The position numbers were made by a program, and so were the translations under genes. Below are positions 8,933-16,779 of a stretch of 64,000 nucleotides of DNA, piece after piece. The notes beneath the pieces are model-generated. The model saw nothing but the letters and a program-made list of their open reading frames with translations, had not been told where the DNA came from and did no database searches. The DNA is from RGIG6165 sp045538835 (GTDB lineage Bacteria; Bacillota; Clostridia; Oscillospirales; Feifaniaceae): the NCBI GenBank assembly GCA_045538835.1, contig JAZQEF010000022.1, positions 26,002 to 90,001 on the forward strand, written 5' to 3'. Position 1 is the stretch's first letter; every line of letters begins with the position of its first letter.

Positions 8933-8959
8933 AAAAAATGCCGCTCACCGAGCGGCATT
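8933..8959 (-). terminator. Attenuating terminator between scfA and scfB
   Basis: On the minus strand a 10-base-pair stem (AATGCCGCTC/GAGCGGCATT, 3-base loop) is followed by six T. It sits between the SCIFF precursor stop and the maturase start, so it should make precursor mRNA more abundant than maturase mRNA. Confidence 0.85.
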
Positions 8960-8971
8960 CTTGCACTTAAA

Positions 8972-9121
8972 TTACTTGCTTTCTGTGTTTTCGCACTGCT
9001 GATTAACTACGCCGCAACTTGTTTTGCAAGCAGACTGACAAGAAGTCTGACATTCGCCGCAGCCGCCGTTCTTAGCGCTTTCGCAGAGATTCTTAGTATC
9101 CAAAGTCATAATATGTTTCAT
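8972..9121 (-). CDS. scfA: SCIFF (six-cysteine) ranthipeptide precursor
   Basis: A 49-residue peptide starting MKHIMTLDTKNL and carrying the invariant core ECQTSCQSACKTSC of the SCIFF family (six cysteines in forty-five residues), found in nearly all Clostridia. The six family Cys are 21, 24, 28, 32, 36 and 43. There is an extra Cys13 in the leader part. The residue after Cys36 is Gly37, where the studied peptide has the Thr that receives the thioether from Cys32. The precursor is followed by a terminator and then its radical SAM maturase. ATG 9121 is chosen by a strong GGAGG site. The function of the mature peptide is not known. Confidence 0.95.
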   Translation of the reverse strand: MKHIMTLDTKNLCESAKNGGCGECQTSCQSACKTSCGVVNQQCENTESK

Positions 9122-9248
9122 ACCGTTGGCCTCCAAAATAATTGTTTTGTTAATTGTATCACGGATAAATCTATAAGTCAATAATATAAAAAAATGTTGT
9201 TAATTGTCATTAACTTGTGCTATTCTATATAAAACGGAGGAATATATT

Positions 9249-10511
9249 ATGAGAGACGAGACAAAATGCCTGCATTCAGGCTACAAACCTAAAAATACAG
9301 AACCGAGAGTTGTGCCGATAGTTCAGAGCACTACTTACGTTTACGATTCGACTGCCGACGTTGCTGCGGTATTTGATGAGCCGACAAAGAGCCTCATCTA
9401 TTCAAGATTTGCCAACCCCACGGTCATGGCTATAGAAAATAAGATTGCTGAACTTGAGGGCGGTGTTGGTGCAATGTGCACCTCATCAGGTCAGGCAGCG
9501 ACACTTATGTCGATACTCAACATCTGTAAAGCAGGCGACAGCATAGTGGCTTCATCACAGATATACGGCGGTTCTATAAACCTGCTTGCATATACATTCA
9601 AAAAACTGAATATCGAGTGTATTTTCGTTGACCCCGATGCAAGCGAAGAAGAACTCGATAAAGCAATAAAGCCGAACACAAAGGCAGTTTTCGGCGAAAC
9701 GATAGCAAACCCCGCACTTTCGGTGCTCGACATTGAAAAGTTTGCAAGAGTTGCACACAGGCACAACATTCCCCTTATCGTTGACAACACTTTTGCAACA
9801 CCCGTGCTCTGCAAACCTTTTGACTTCGGTGCAGACATTGTTATCCATTCAACTTCAAAATATATGGACGGTCATGCTGTACAGGTCGGTGGTGTTATCG
9901 TTGACAGCGGTAATTTTGACTGGACGAACGGCAACTTCTCCGAATTTACAGAGCCTGATGAGTCATATCACGGAATTAAATATGTTGAAACTTACGGTAA
10001 AGCGGCATACATAATCAAGGCGCGTATGCAGCTTATGCGTGACTTTGGCTGCTACCCTGCGGCGCACTCCGCATTCCTGCTCAATATGGGGCTTGAGACA
10101 CTTGCGGTACGAATGAAGCAGTACTGTGAGAACGCGCTCACCGTTGCAAAGTTCTTTAAAGAGAGCGACAAGATAGAATCCGTGACATATCCCGGTCTCC
10201 CCGGTGATAAGTATTATGACCTTGCACAGAAATACTTAAAGGGCGCAAGCGGCGTTATTTCAATCGTTATCAAGGGCGGCAAGGAAAAGGCTATCAAGTT
10301 TATGGACAGTCTTAAACTTGCTTCAAATGAAGTTCATGTTGCGGATATCCGCACCTGTGTCCTCCACCCCGCAGGCGAAACTCACCGTCAGCTTACCGAA
10401 GAGCAGCTTAAAGCAGCAGGCATCAACCCCGGTCTGGTAAGATTCTCTGTAGGTTTAGAGAATGTTGAAGATATTTTAGATGACGTAAAACAGGCACTTG
10501 CACAGATATAA
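9249..10511 (+). CDS. metY: O-acetylhomoserine aminocarboxypropyltransferase (sulfhydrylase)
   Basis: A 420-residue PLP enzyme of the Cys/Met metabolism family. It converts O-acetylhomoserine and sulfide to homocysteine for methionine synthesis. PLP binds Lys204 in HSTSKYMDGH. The SSGQAA segment (79-84) and VDNTFATP (178-185) are the expected cofactor contacts. The length (about 420) and the long insert after the PLP lysine, DWTNGNFSEFTEPD, favour MetY over cystathionine lyases (about 380). ATG 9249 is chosen for GGAGG at 9236-9240. It is monocistronic with a terminator behind it, and divergent from scfA. The acetyl-type MetA at 59898 makes its substrate. Confidence 0.92.
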   Translation: MRDETKCLHSGYKPKNTEPRVVPIVQSTTYVYDSTADVAAVFDEPTKSLIYSRFANPTVMAIENKIAELEGGVGAMCTSSGQAATLMSILNICKAGDSIVASSQIYGGSINLLAYTFKKLNIECIFVDPDASEEELDKAIKPNTKAVFGETIANPALSVLDIEKFARVAHRHNIPLIVDNTFATPVLCKPFDFGADIVIHSTSKYMDGHAVQVGGVIVDSGNFDWTNGNFSEFTEPDESYHGIKYVETYGKAAYIIKARMQLMRDFGCYPAAHSAFLLNMGLETLAVRMKQYCENALTVAKFFKESDKIESVTYPGLPGDKYYDLAQKYLKGASGVISIVIKGGKEKAIKFMDSLKLASNEVHVADIRTCVLHPAGETHRQLTEEQLKAAGINPGLVRFSVGLENVEDILDDVKQALAQI

Positions 10512-10522
10512 AAGCATATAAA

Positions 10523-10557
10523 AACACCCGAAGGAATCCTTCGGGTGTTATTTTTTT
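10523..10557. terminator. Bidirectional terminator
   Basis: A perfect AACACCCGAAGG/CCTTCGGGTGTT stem plus T-run separates metY from the convergent permease gene. Confidence 0.92.
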
Positions 10558-10559
10558 GT

Positions 10560-11951
10560 TTAGCCTTTTGACTTTGAAAGCATAAGGTTTGTAAGAATAC
10601 CAAGTATAAGTGCACAAGCAATAGATGTAAGTGTTACAGCACCGAATGAAACTGTAAGACCGCCGATACCCGTAATAAGAATTACAGATACAACAAAGAG
10701 ATTCTTGTTTTCTCCGAGGTCAACTTTCTGTACCATCTTGAGACCTGATACTGCAATGAATCCGTAAAGTGCAACGCAAACACCGCCCATAATACATGAG
10801 GGAATCGAGTTGACAAAGGCAACAAAAGGATTGAAGAATGCGATAAGAATCGCACCGATTGCTGCAAAAAGAATTGTGATAACAGATGCATTCTTTGTGA
10901 TAGCAACACATGCAACAGATTCACCGTACGTTGTGTTAGGACAACCGCCGAAGAATGCGCCTACCATTGAACCAACGCCGTCACCGAGAAGTGTTCTGTG
11001 GAGACCGGGCTCTTCAAGAAGATCCTGTCCAATGATTGAAGAAAGATTCTTGTGGTCTGCAATATGTTCAGCAAATACAACAAATGCAACAGGAACATAA
11101 GCAACCAATACAGTAACAATATATTCTGTAGTAATATTTTTAAGTTGACCGAGCGCTGTAACAAAAGTGAAATCAGGAACTGAGAAGAATGTACCAAGTG
11201 CAACCTTACCTTCAACAAGAAGATTCTTGAAGTGGTCAAGATTGATCAACATCATTGAGGGAACACCCTTAAGTGTACCTATAACCGTAAGAACAAGTGC
11301 AAATGCGTAACCGCCAAGAATGCCTATTATAAAAGGAATGAGGCGAGCGGCCTTCTTGCCGTATGAAGAAGCAAGCATTGTGATAGCAAGTGTTACGAGG
11401 CCTACAAGAAGTGCAAGATAGGGACTTGCTGTCTCAACGCCTGCCTTTGTAAGATCGCCTACAGCATTTCCTGCAAGTGAAAGACCGATGATTGTAACCG
11501 TGGGTCCTATAACCGCTGCGGGCATAAGATATGAAATCCACTTAACACCTGCAAATTTTACAACCGTAGCAATAATAACGTAAACAAGACCTGCAGCAAT
11601 TGCACCGATAACAAGGCCGAGATAACCTACTGAAACCGATATTGCACCTGCGAAAGCAGCTGCCATAGAACCGAGGAATGCAAATGACGAACCAAGAAAT
11701 ACAGGGCTTTTTCCTTTTGTGAAGAGAAGATACACGAGTGTACCTACACCTGCACCAAGAAGTGCTGCTGCGGGAGACATACCTATTGCATTTTCGCCCC
11801 ATTTTTCAACTAAAGCTTCATTTCCGTTGGTGATAACCGGAACGACGAGTGTAGCAGCCATAATTGCAAGCAACTGCTGGATTGCAAATACGACTGCTTT
11901 GCCAAAGCCTATTTCTTTAAGCTTGGCGTCAACTTTGTAGACGAGATTCAT
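10560..11951 (-). CDS. Uracil/xanthine permease (NCS2 family)
   Basis: A 463-residue membrane protein of the nucleobase-ascorbate (NCS2) family, with about 14 hydrophobic segments. It starts with a QQLLAIMAATLVVPV segment. The VGPTVTIIGLSLAG region and the FGGCPNTTYGESVACVAIT stretch are the conserved substrate-site helices. UraA-type uracil permeases share FGGxxNTTYGE, and xanthine carriers are close relatives. The divergent neighbour is xpt, which makes xanthine or a related purine a possible substrate. Transcription starts from a strong promoter (12089-12117), and the roughly 130-base leader carries a terminator/antiterminator arrangement, so expression is probably controlled by attenuation. 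Confidence 0.88.
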   Translation of the reverse strand: MNLVYKVDAKLKEIGFGKAVVFAIQQLLAIMAATLVVPVITNGNEALVEKWGENAIGMSPAAALLGAGVGTLVYLLFTKGKSPVFLGSSFAFLGSMAAAFAGAISVSVGYLGLVIGAIAAGLVYVIIATVVKFAGVKWISYLMPAAVIGPTVTIIGLSLAGNAVGDLTKAGVETASPYLALLVGLVTLAITMLASSYGKKAARLIPFIIGILGGYAFALVLTVIGTLKGVPSMMLINLDHFKNLLVEGKVALGTFFSVPDFTFVTALGQLKNITTEYIVTVLVAYVPVAFVVFAEHIADHKNLSSIIGQDLLEEPGLHRTLLGDGVGSMVGAFFGGCPNTTYGESVACVAITKNASVITILFAAIGAILIAFFNPFVAFVNSIPSCIMGGVCVALYGFIAVSGLKMVQKVDLGENKNLFVVSVILITGIGGLTVSFGAVTLTSIACALILGILTNLMLSKSKG

Positions 11952-11989
11952 GTTTGTTTACCTCTTTCCTTTTATATGTAGTTTTGCGA

Positions 11990-12082
11990 TAAAAATAGCA
12001 ACCTTACCTATGACGGCAAGATTGCTTGGAAATACATATATTGCAATCTAAAGTCACACGGTAACGAGGCTGTAGATTTACC
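11990..12082 (-). promoter_or_regulatory. Structured leader with terminator/antiterminator (candidate riboswitch)
   Basis: Read 5'->3' on the minus strand from the predicted start near 12082. First comes GGUAA (12082-12078), which can pair with UUACC (12064-12060). AUCUA (12077-12073) can pair with UAGAU (12050-12046), giving a pseudoknot-like fold. UAGAUUGC (12050-12043) can instead pair with GCAAUCU (12025-12019) as an antiterminator. GCAAUCUUGCC (12025-12015) pairs with GGUAAGGUUGC (12008-11998), followed by UAUUUUU, as a terminator. The three helices are mutually competitive. I do not recognise a named class; it is not a clear purine riboswitch or PyrR site. Confidence 0.6.
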
Positions 12083-12088
12083 TTTTAG

Positions 12089-12117
12089 ATTATACCTTTA
12101 ATTCGACAATTTGTAAA
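12089..12117 (-). promoter_or_regulatory. Promoter of the uracil/xanthine permease gene
   Basis: TTTACA (12117-12112), a 17-base spacer and TATAAT (12094-12089) on the minus strand. This places the RNA start at about 12082, exactly where the structured leader begins. Confidence 0.85.
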
Positions 12118-12175
12118 GATATTTTTACATAATAAAATTTAATACAAACTTTGACGTATTTAGTAAACTTCCAGA

Positions 12176-12204
12176 TTGAAATTTTGTAATATCTGGTATA
12201 TAAT
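12176..12204 (+). promoter_or_regulatory. Promoter of xpt
   Basis: TTGAAA (12176-12181), 17 bases and TATAAT (12199-12204). The resulting 5' leader is only about 22 bases, so xpt itself carries no riboswitch. Confidence 0.8.
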
Positions 12205-12233
12205 ATGTACATTACGTTGAGAGAGGGTTATTT

Positions 12234-12806
12234 ATGAAACTGCTTGAAGACAGAATTCTTACAGACGGCAGAGTACTTGAAGGAAATGTCCTTAAAGTCG
12301 ATAACTTTCTCAACCACTGTATTGACGTGGCTTTTATTTGTGAGCTCGGCCGTGAATTTCACAGGCTTTATAAAGATTGCGGTGTCACCAAAATACTTAC
12401 CATCGAAGCATCGGGTATAGGTATAGCATGTCTGACAGCGCAATTTTTTGATGTTCCCGTAGTTTTCGCAAAAAAGTCTAAAACAACAAATATTTCCGGC
12501 GATATGTATACAGCGAAAGTTGAATCGTACACTCACAAGACTACCTATGATATAGTAGTTGTCAAGGATTATATTTCACCCGATGACAAAGTCCTTATCA
12601 TTGATGACTTTCTGGCAAGGGGCAGTGCGCTTGCGGCGCTTGCATCGCTTATAAGAGATGCGGGTGCAGAAATTGTGGGTGCAGGCATCGTAATAGAAAA
12701 AGCCTATCAGGACGGCGGTAAGATAATCCGTGATATGGGTATCCGTGTCGAATCGCTTGCAAGAATAGAATCAATGGATGAAAACGGCGTTCATTTTGTA
12801 TTATAG
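12234..12806 (+). CDS. xpt: Xanthine phosphoribosyltransferase
   Basis: A 190-residue purine phosphoribosyltransferase that salvages xanthine to XMP with PRPP. The PRPP-binding loop VLIIDDFLARGSA (residues 120-132) and the N-terminal MKLLEDRILTDGRVL are characteristic of Xpt. The base-binding region around EASGIGIA (58-65) is intact. The gene is divergent from the NCS2 permease and upstream of a BmpA-type nucleoside ABC transporter, making a purine salvage neighbourhood. No purine riboswitch lies in its very short leader. There is a GAGAGAGGG ribosome site before ATG 12234. Confidence 0.94.
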   Translation: MKLLEDRILTDGRVLEGNVLKVDNFLNHCIDVAFICELGREFHRLYKDCGVTKILTIEASGIGIACLTAQFFDVPVVFAKKSKTTNISGDMYTAKVESYTHKTTYDIVVVKDYISPDDKVLIIDDFLARGSALAALASLIRDAGAEIVGAGIVIEKAYQDGGKIIRDMGIRVESLARIESMDENGVHFVL

Positions 12807-12854
12807 CACTTAATGTGTAATAATAAATAAGAAAACATTTGGGAGGAAAAATTT

Positions 12855-14078
12855 ATGGCAAAGAAAATTCTCGCAGTTGTACTTGCAGTAATGCTGGTAC
12901 TCACATCATTTGCCGCTTGCGGCAACAAAACAAATGCCGATGCTGAAAGCACACTTAAAATAGGTGTTATTCTCATCGGTGACGAAAACGAAGGCTACAC
13001 ATATGCTCACATCGCAGGCATACAGGAAGCTGCCAAGACTCTCGGTATCGCTGATTCCAACATTCTCTGGAAGTACACGGTTCCCGAAGATCAGACTTGT
13101 CATGACGCTGCTGTTGACCTCGTTGAAAACGGTTGTGAACTCATCTTCTCAAACAGTTACGGTCATCAGGACTTTATGAAGGCTGCTGCTATGGAATATC
13201 CGAATGTCACATTTGTTGCAATGACAGGTGATACAGCGAAGGCAAGCGGTCTCGCAAACTTCTGCAATGCTTTCACAGGCGTATATGAATCAAGATACGT
13301 TTCAGGCGTTGTTGCAGGTATGAAGATCGCTGAACTTGTCGCTGACGGCAAACTTACAGATGCTAACTATGAAGACGGCAAAGTTAAGGTCGGTTACGTA
13401 GGCGCACACCCTTACGCTGAAGTTGTTTCAGGCTACACAGCATTCTATCTCGGTATCAAGTCTGTATACCCCGATGTTACAATGAAGGTCACTTACACAG
13501 GTTCATGGTTTGACATCGTTAAAGAAGGCGAAGCAGCAAATGCTTTCCTTGCTGACGGTTGCGTTATCATCGGTCAGCATGCTGACTCAACAGGCGCTCC
13601 CGCTGCAGTTGAGGCTGCTGCAAAGAACGGCACTGTTGCTTTCTCAGTAGGCTACAACGTAGATATGCTTGCAGTTGCTCCTACAGTTGCTCTCACATCA
13701 GCAACAAATAACTGGAGTGTTTACTACACAGAAGCAATCAAGTCATTCATGGACGGTAACGGCGTTCCCACAAACTGGTCCAAGGGCTACAGCGAAGACG
13801 CAGTAGGCATCACAGATCTCGGTCCTGCTTGTGCAGAAGGTACGGCTGAAAAGGTTGCTGAAGTTGAATCCGCTCTCAAGGACGGTACTCTCCACGTATT
13901 TGACACATCAACATTCACAGTAGACGGTGCAGAAGTTACATCGGCATTTGCAACAGATACTGACGGTGACTTCGTTCAGGATGCAGACGAAGCTGTATTC
14001 GACGGTTACTACCACGAATCATACTTCCAGAGTGCTCCCTCATTCCAACTCAGAATCGACGGCATCGTTGAAGAATAA
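12855..14078 (+). CDS. BMP-family (nucleoside) ABC transporter substrate-binding lipoprotein
   Basis: A 407-residue extracellular lipoprotein, with a signal peptide ending SFAAC (Cys22 lipidated). The mature part begins TLKIGVILIGDENEGYTYAH, the BmpA/Med (PF02608) opening, and contains QHADSTGAPAAVEAA and NWSKGYSEDAVGI segments typical of purine-nucleoside binding proteins. It delivers ligand to the ATPase and two permeases encoded downstream. A hairpin just after its stop (14095-14122) may stabilise or partly terminate this transcript, so the binding protein is made in excess. Specificity for nucleosides is by family and by the adjacent xpt. Confidence 0.9.
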   Translation: MAKKILAVVLAVMLVLTSFAACGNKTNADAESTLKIGVILIGDENEGYTYAHIAGIQEAAKTLGIADSNILWKYTVPEDQTCHDAAVDLVENGCELIFSNSYGHQDFMKAAAMEYPNVTFVAMTGDTAKASGLANFCNAFTGVYESRYVSGVVAGMKIAELVADGKLTDANYEDGKVKVGYVGAHPYAEVVSGYTAFYLGIKSVYPDVTMKVTYTGSWFDIVKEGEAANAFLADGCVIIGQHADSTGAPAAVEAAAKNGTVAFSVGYNVDMLAVAPTVALTSATNNWSVYYTEAIKSFMDGNGVPTNWSKGYSEDAVGITDLGPACAEGTAEKVAEVESALKDGTLHVFDTSTFTVDGAEVTSAFATDTDGDFVQDADEAVFDGYYHESYFQSAPSFQLRIDGIVEE

Positions 14079-14094
14079 TCTGTATTAACGAAAC

Positions 14095-14125
14095 AGAGGG
14101 AAGTCGGTATCGGCTTCCCTCTTTA
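14095..14125 (+). terminator. Weak intercistronic terminator or stabilising hairpin
   Basis: An AGAGGGAAG/CTTCCCTCT stem is followed by only a short T-run. It is placed between the binding-protein gene and the ATPase gene. Confidence 0.6.
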
Positions 14126-14140
14126 ATTTAATAAAGTGAG

Positions 14141-15685
14141 GTGATCACAACGGAAAAGAAAATAGCAATCCTTATGGAGAATGTCACAAAGACATTCGGC
14201 TCGACCGTTGCAAATAACAATGTTACACTTGACATCCGCAGCGGCGAAATTCTTTCACTGCTCGGTGAAAACGGAAGCGGAAAGACCACGCTTATGAATA
14301 TGCTTTCGGGCATTTACTTTCCCGATGAAGGCGACATATATGTTGGCGGCAAGAAGGTTTCCATACGCTCGCCCAAAGATGCGTTTGACCTTGGCATCGG
14401 TATGATACATCAGCATTTTAAACTCATTGATGTGTTTACTGCGGCAGAAAATGTCGCTCTCGGTATAAAAGAAAAACTGAATTTAAATGAAGTTTCCGCT
14501 AAGATAGGCGAAATCTGTGAAAAGTACGGTTTTGATGTGAATCCCGACCAGAAGGTCTATGAAATGAGCGTTTCTCAGAAGCAGACGCTTGAAATAGTCA
14601 AAGTTCTTTACAGAGGCGCAAACATACTCATACTTGATGAGCCGACTGCAGTTTTAACTCCGCAGGAGACGGAAAAACTTTTTAATGTGCTCCGCAATAT
14701 GCGCTCTGACGGAAAATCCATCGTCATTATCACTCATAAATTGCACGAGGTGCTGAGCATTTCGGACAGAGTTTCTATTCTGCGCAAGGGCGAGTATGTA
14801 GGAACGGTTGACACGTCTGAGGCGACTGAACTCTCCCTTACCGAAATGATGGTAGGTAAAAAAGTGGTTCTCAACATCGACCGTCCCGAACCCGAAAACC
14901 CCGTAAAGCGACTTGAAGTCAAGAACTTATCTGTTAAAAATGCCGACGGTGTCTCGGTTTTGGAGGATATCAACTTTGACGTGTTCGGCGGTGAGATACT
15001 CGGTATCGCAGGCATTTCGGGCTGCGGACAGAAGGAACTGCTTGAGGCTATTGCAGGACTGCAGAACACCTGTGAAAACTCAAGCATACTCTACGACAGT
15101 CCCGACGGCGAGTCTGCCGTTGAACTTATAGGAAAATCACCCAAACAGATACACAATTTGGGTATTGCGCTTTCATTTGTTCCTGAGGACAGGCTCGGCA
15201 TGGGCCTTGTAGGCAGTATGGGTATGTCGGACAATATGATGCTCAAGAGTTATATGGACGGTCATTCTTTCTTCCTTGAACGCAAGAAGCCTAAAAAACT
15301 TGCCGAAAAGATAAAAAAAGAACTCGGTGTTGTAACTCCCGGTATAAACACGCCTGTAAGTAAACTTTCGGGCGGTAACGTGCAAAAAGTCCTTGTCGGA
15401 CGAGAGATTGCATCTGCCCCTGCAGTTCTTATGACGGCATATGCGGTAAGAGGACTTGATATCAACACTTCTTACACGATATATCACCTGCTCAATGAGC
15501 AGAAGAAAAAAGGTGTTGCCGTAATATACGTCGGAGAAGACCTTGACGTGCTTCTTGCGCTTGCAGACAGAATCCTCGTTCTGTGTGACGGTAAGTTAAA
15601 CGGCATCGTCGATGCGCGTACCACCACAAAAGAAGAGGTTGGTCTGCTTATGACAAAACTTAATGACGGAGGTGAGAGCAAATGA
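14141..15685 (+). CDS. Nucleoside ABC transporter ATP-binding protein (two ATPase domains)
   Basis: A 514-residue tandem ATPase of the YufO/RbsA type that powers the BmpA-type importer. The first domain has Walker A GENGSGKTT (about 42-50) and the LILDEPTAVLTPQE Walker B. The second has a degenerate Walker A (GISGCGQKE) and signature LSGGNVQK, as usual in this family. The start is uncertain. GTG 14141 is open, but the excellent GAGGTGATC at 14138-14146 overlaps it and is ideally spaced for an in-frame ACG at 14150; ATG 14174 is the next canonical codon. It overlaps the first permease gene by ATGA. Confidence 0.9.
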   Translation: MITTEKKIAILMENVTKTFGSTVANNNVTLDIRSGEILSLLGENGSGKTTLMNMLSGIYFPDEGDIYVGGKKVSIRSPKDAFDLGIGMIHQHFKLIDVFTAAENVALGIKEKLNLNEVSAKIGEICEKYGFDVNPDQKVYEMSVSQKQTLEIVKVLYRGANILILDEPTAVLTPQETEKLFNVLRNMRSDGKSIVIITHKLHEVLSISDRVSILRKGEYVGTVDTSEATELSLTEMMVGKKVVLNIDRPEPENPVKRLEVKNLSVKNADGVSVLEDINFDVFGGEILGIAGISGCGQKELLEAIAGLQNTCENSSILYDSPDGESAVELIGKSPKQIHNLGIALSFVPEDRLGMGLVGSMGMSDNMMLKSYMDGHSFFLERKKPKKLAEKIKKELGVVTPGINTPVSKLSGGNVQKVLVGREIASAPAVLMTAYAVRGLDINTSYTIYHLLNEQKKKGVAVIYVGEDLDVLLALADRILVLCDGKLNGIVDARTTTKEEVGLLMTKLNDGGESK

Positions 15686-16779
15686 ACAAAAACCATGAAC
15701 CGCTTATAAGAATTGCAAAGCGTGATACTATGGTATGGTGGAAAGCGTGGCTTATCCGCATTATCTCGGTAATACTTGCTCTCATAGTTTCTGCCGTTGT
15801 GATTTTTGCGATAACCAAACTTAATCCCCTTGCTGTATACGGCTCTATGTACAGAGGCGCATTCGGCACAACGGGAAAGACATGGAACACCATTCGCGAT
15901 GCAATGATACTTTTATGTATCTCAGTCGGTCTTGCTCCCGCATTTAAAATGCGATTCTGGAATATCGGCGCTGAAGGACAGATACTCGTAGGCGGTCTTG
16001 TGACGGCGGCTTGTATGATATATTTCAAGTCGATGCCGACAGTTTTACTTCTTATAGTAATGTTTCTTGCAAGTTGCGTTGCCGGTGCGCTGTGGGGACT
16101 TCTGCCTGCAATATTCAAAGCAAAGTGGAATACAAACGAAACGCTTTTCACACTTATGATGAACTATGTGGCAATCTATCTCACTTCGTTTTTTGTTGAC
16201 TTTTGGGACAAAAAGCAGTCACACTCTGTGGGTATCATAAATCTTGATACGGGAAAAGGCTGGTTCCCCCGCCTTTTCGGCGAGCAGTATATTCTCAATG
16301 TTATCATAGTTGCGGTGCTGGCAATAGGAATGTATTTCTACCTCAAGACAAGTAAACACGGCTATGAGATAACCGTTGTCGGCGAAAGCGAGAATACCGC
16401 ACGTTATGCAGGTATCAATGTGAAAAAAGTCATTATCAGAACGATGCTCATCTCAGGCGCTATCTGCGGCGTTGCAGGCTTTGTTGAAGTTGCAGGCGTA
16501 TCGCACACGATTTCAACATCTACGGCAGGCGGCAGAGGCTTTACCGCCATCATCGTGGCGTGGCTTGCAAAGTTCAATTCTCTGACCATGACACTCATTT
16601 CATTCCTGCTGGTATTTCTTGATAAAGGTGCGGCGCAGATTGCTTCCGATTTCAATTTAAATGAGTATGCCTCGGAAATGGTAACGGGTATAATACTCTT
16701 CTTCATTTTAGGAAGTGAATTCTTTATAAACTACCGCCTCGTTTTGCGCGGTAAACATAAGGAGGTGGGTGCAAAATGA
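15682..16779 (+). CDS. Nucleoside ABC transporter permease (first)
   Basis: A 365-residue membrane permease of the BPD_transp_2 family (YufP-like), with about ten hydrophobic helices. A conserved loop FRMRFWNIGAEGQ-type segment is present as FKMRFWNIGAEGQ, and later GESENTARYAGINVKKV gives the EAA-like coupling region that contacts the ATPase. Its ATG overlaps the ATPase stop by ATGA, with GGAGGTGAG as the ribosome site. It forms the heteromeric channel with the next gene. Confidence 0.92.
   Translation: MNKNHEPLIRIAKRDTMVWWKAWLIRIISVILALIVSAVVIFAITKLNPLAVYGSMYRGAFGTTGKTWNTIRDAMILLCISVGLAPAFKMRFWNIGAEGQILVGGLVTAACMIYFKSMPTVLLLIVMFLASCVAGALWGLLPAIFKAKWNTNETLFTLMMNYVAIYLTSFFVDFWDKKQSHSVGIINLDTGKGWFPRLFGEQYILNVIIVAVLAIGMYFYLKTSKHGYEITVVGESENTARYAGINVKKVIIRTMLISGAICGVAGFVEVAGVSHTISTSTAGGRGFTAIIVAWLAKFNSLTMTLISFLLVFLDKGAAQIASDFNLNEYASEMVTGIILFFILGSEFFINYRLVLRGKHKEVGAK

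Noticed and set aside
9122..9248. SAM riboswitch or T-box before metY
   Set aside because: The 127-base divergent spacer has only promoter-like elements and ribosome sites; none of the conserved cores is present.
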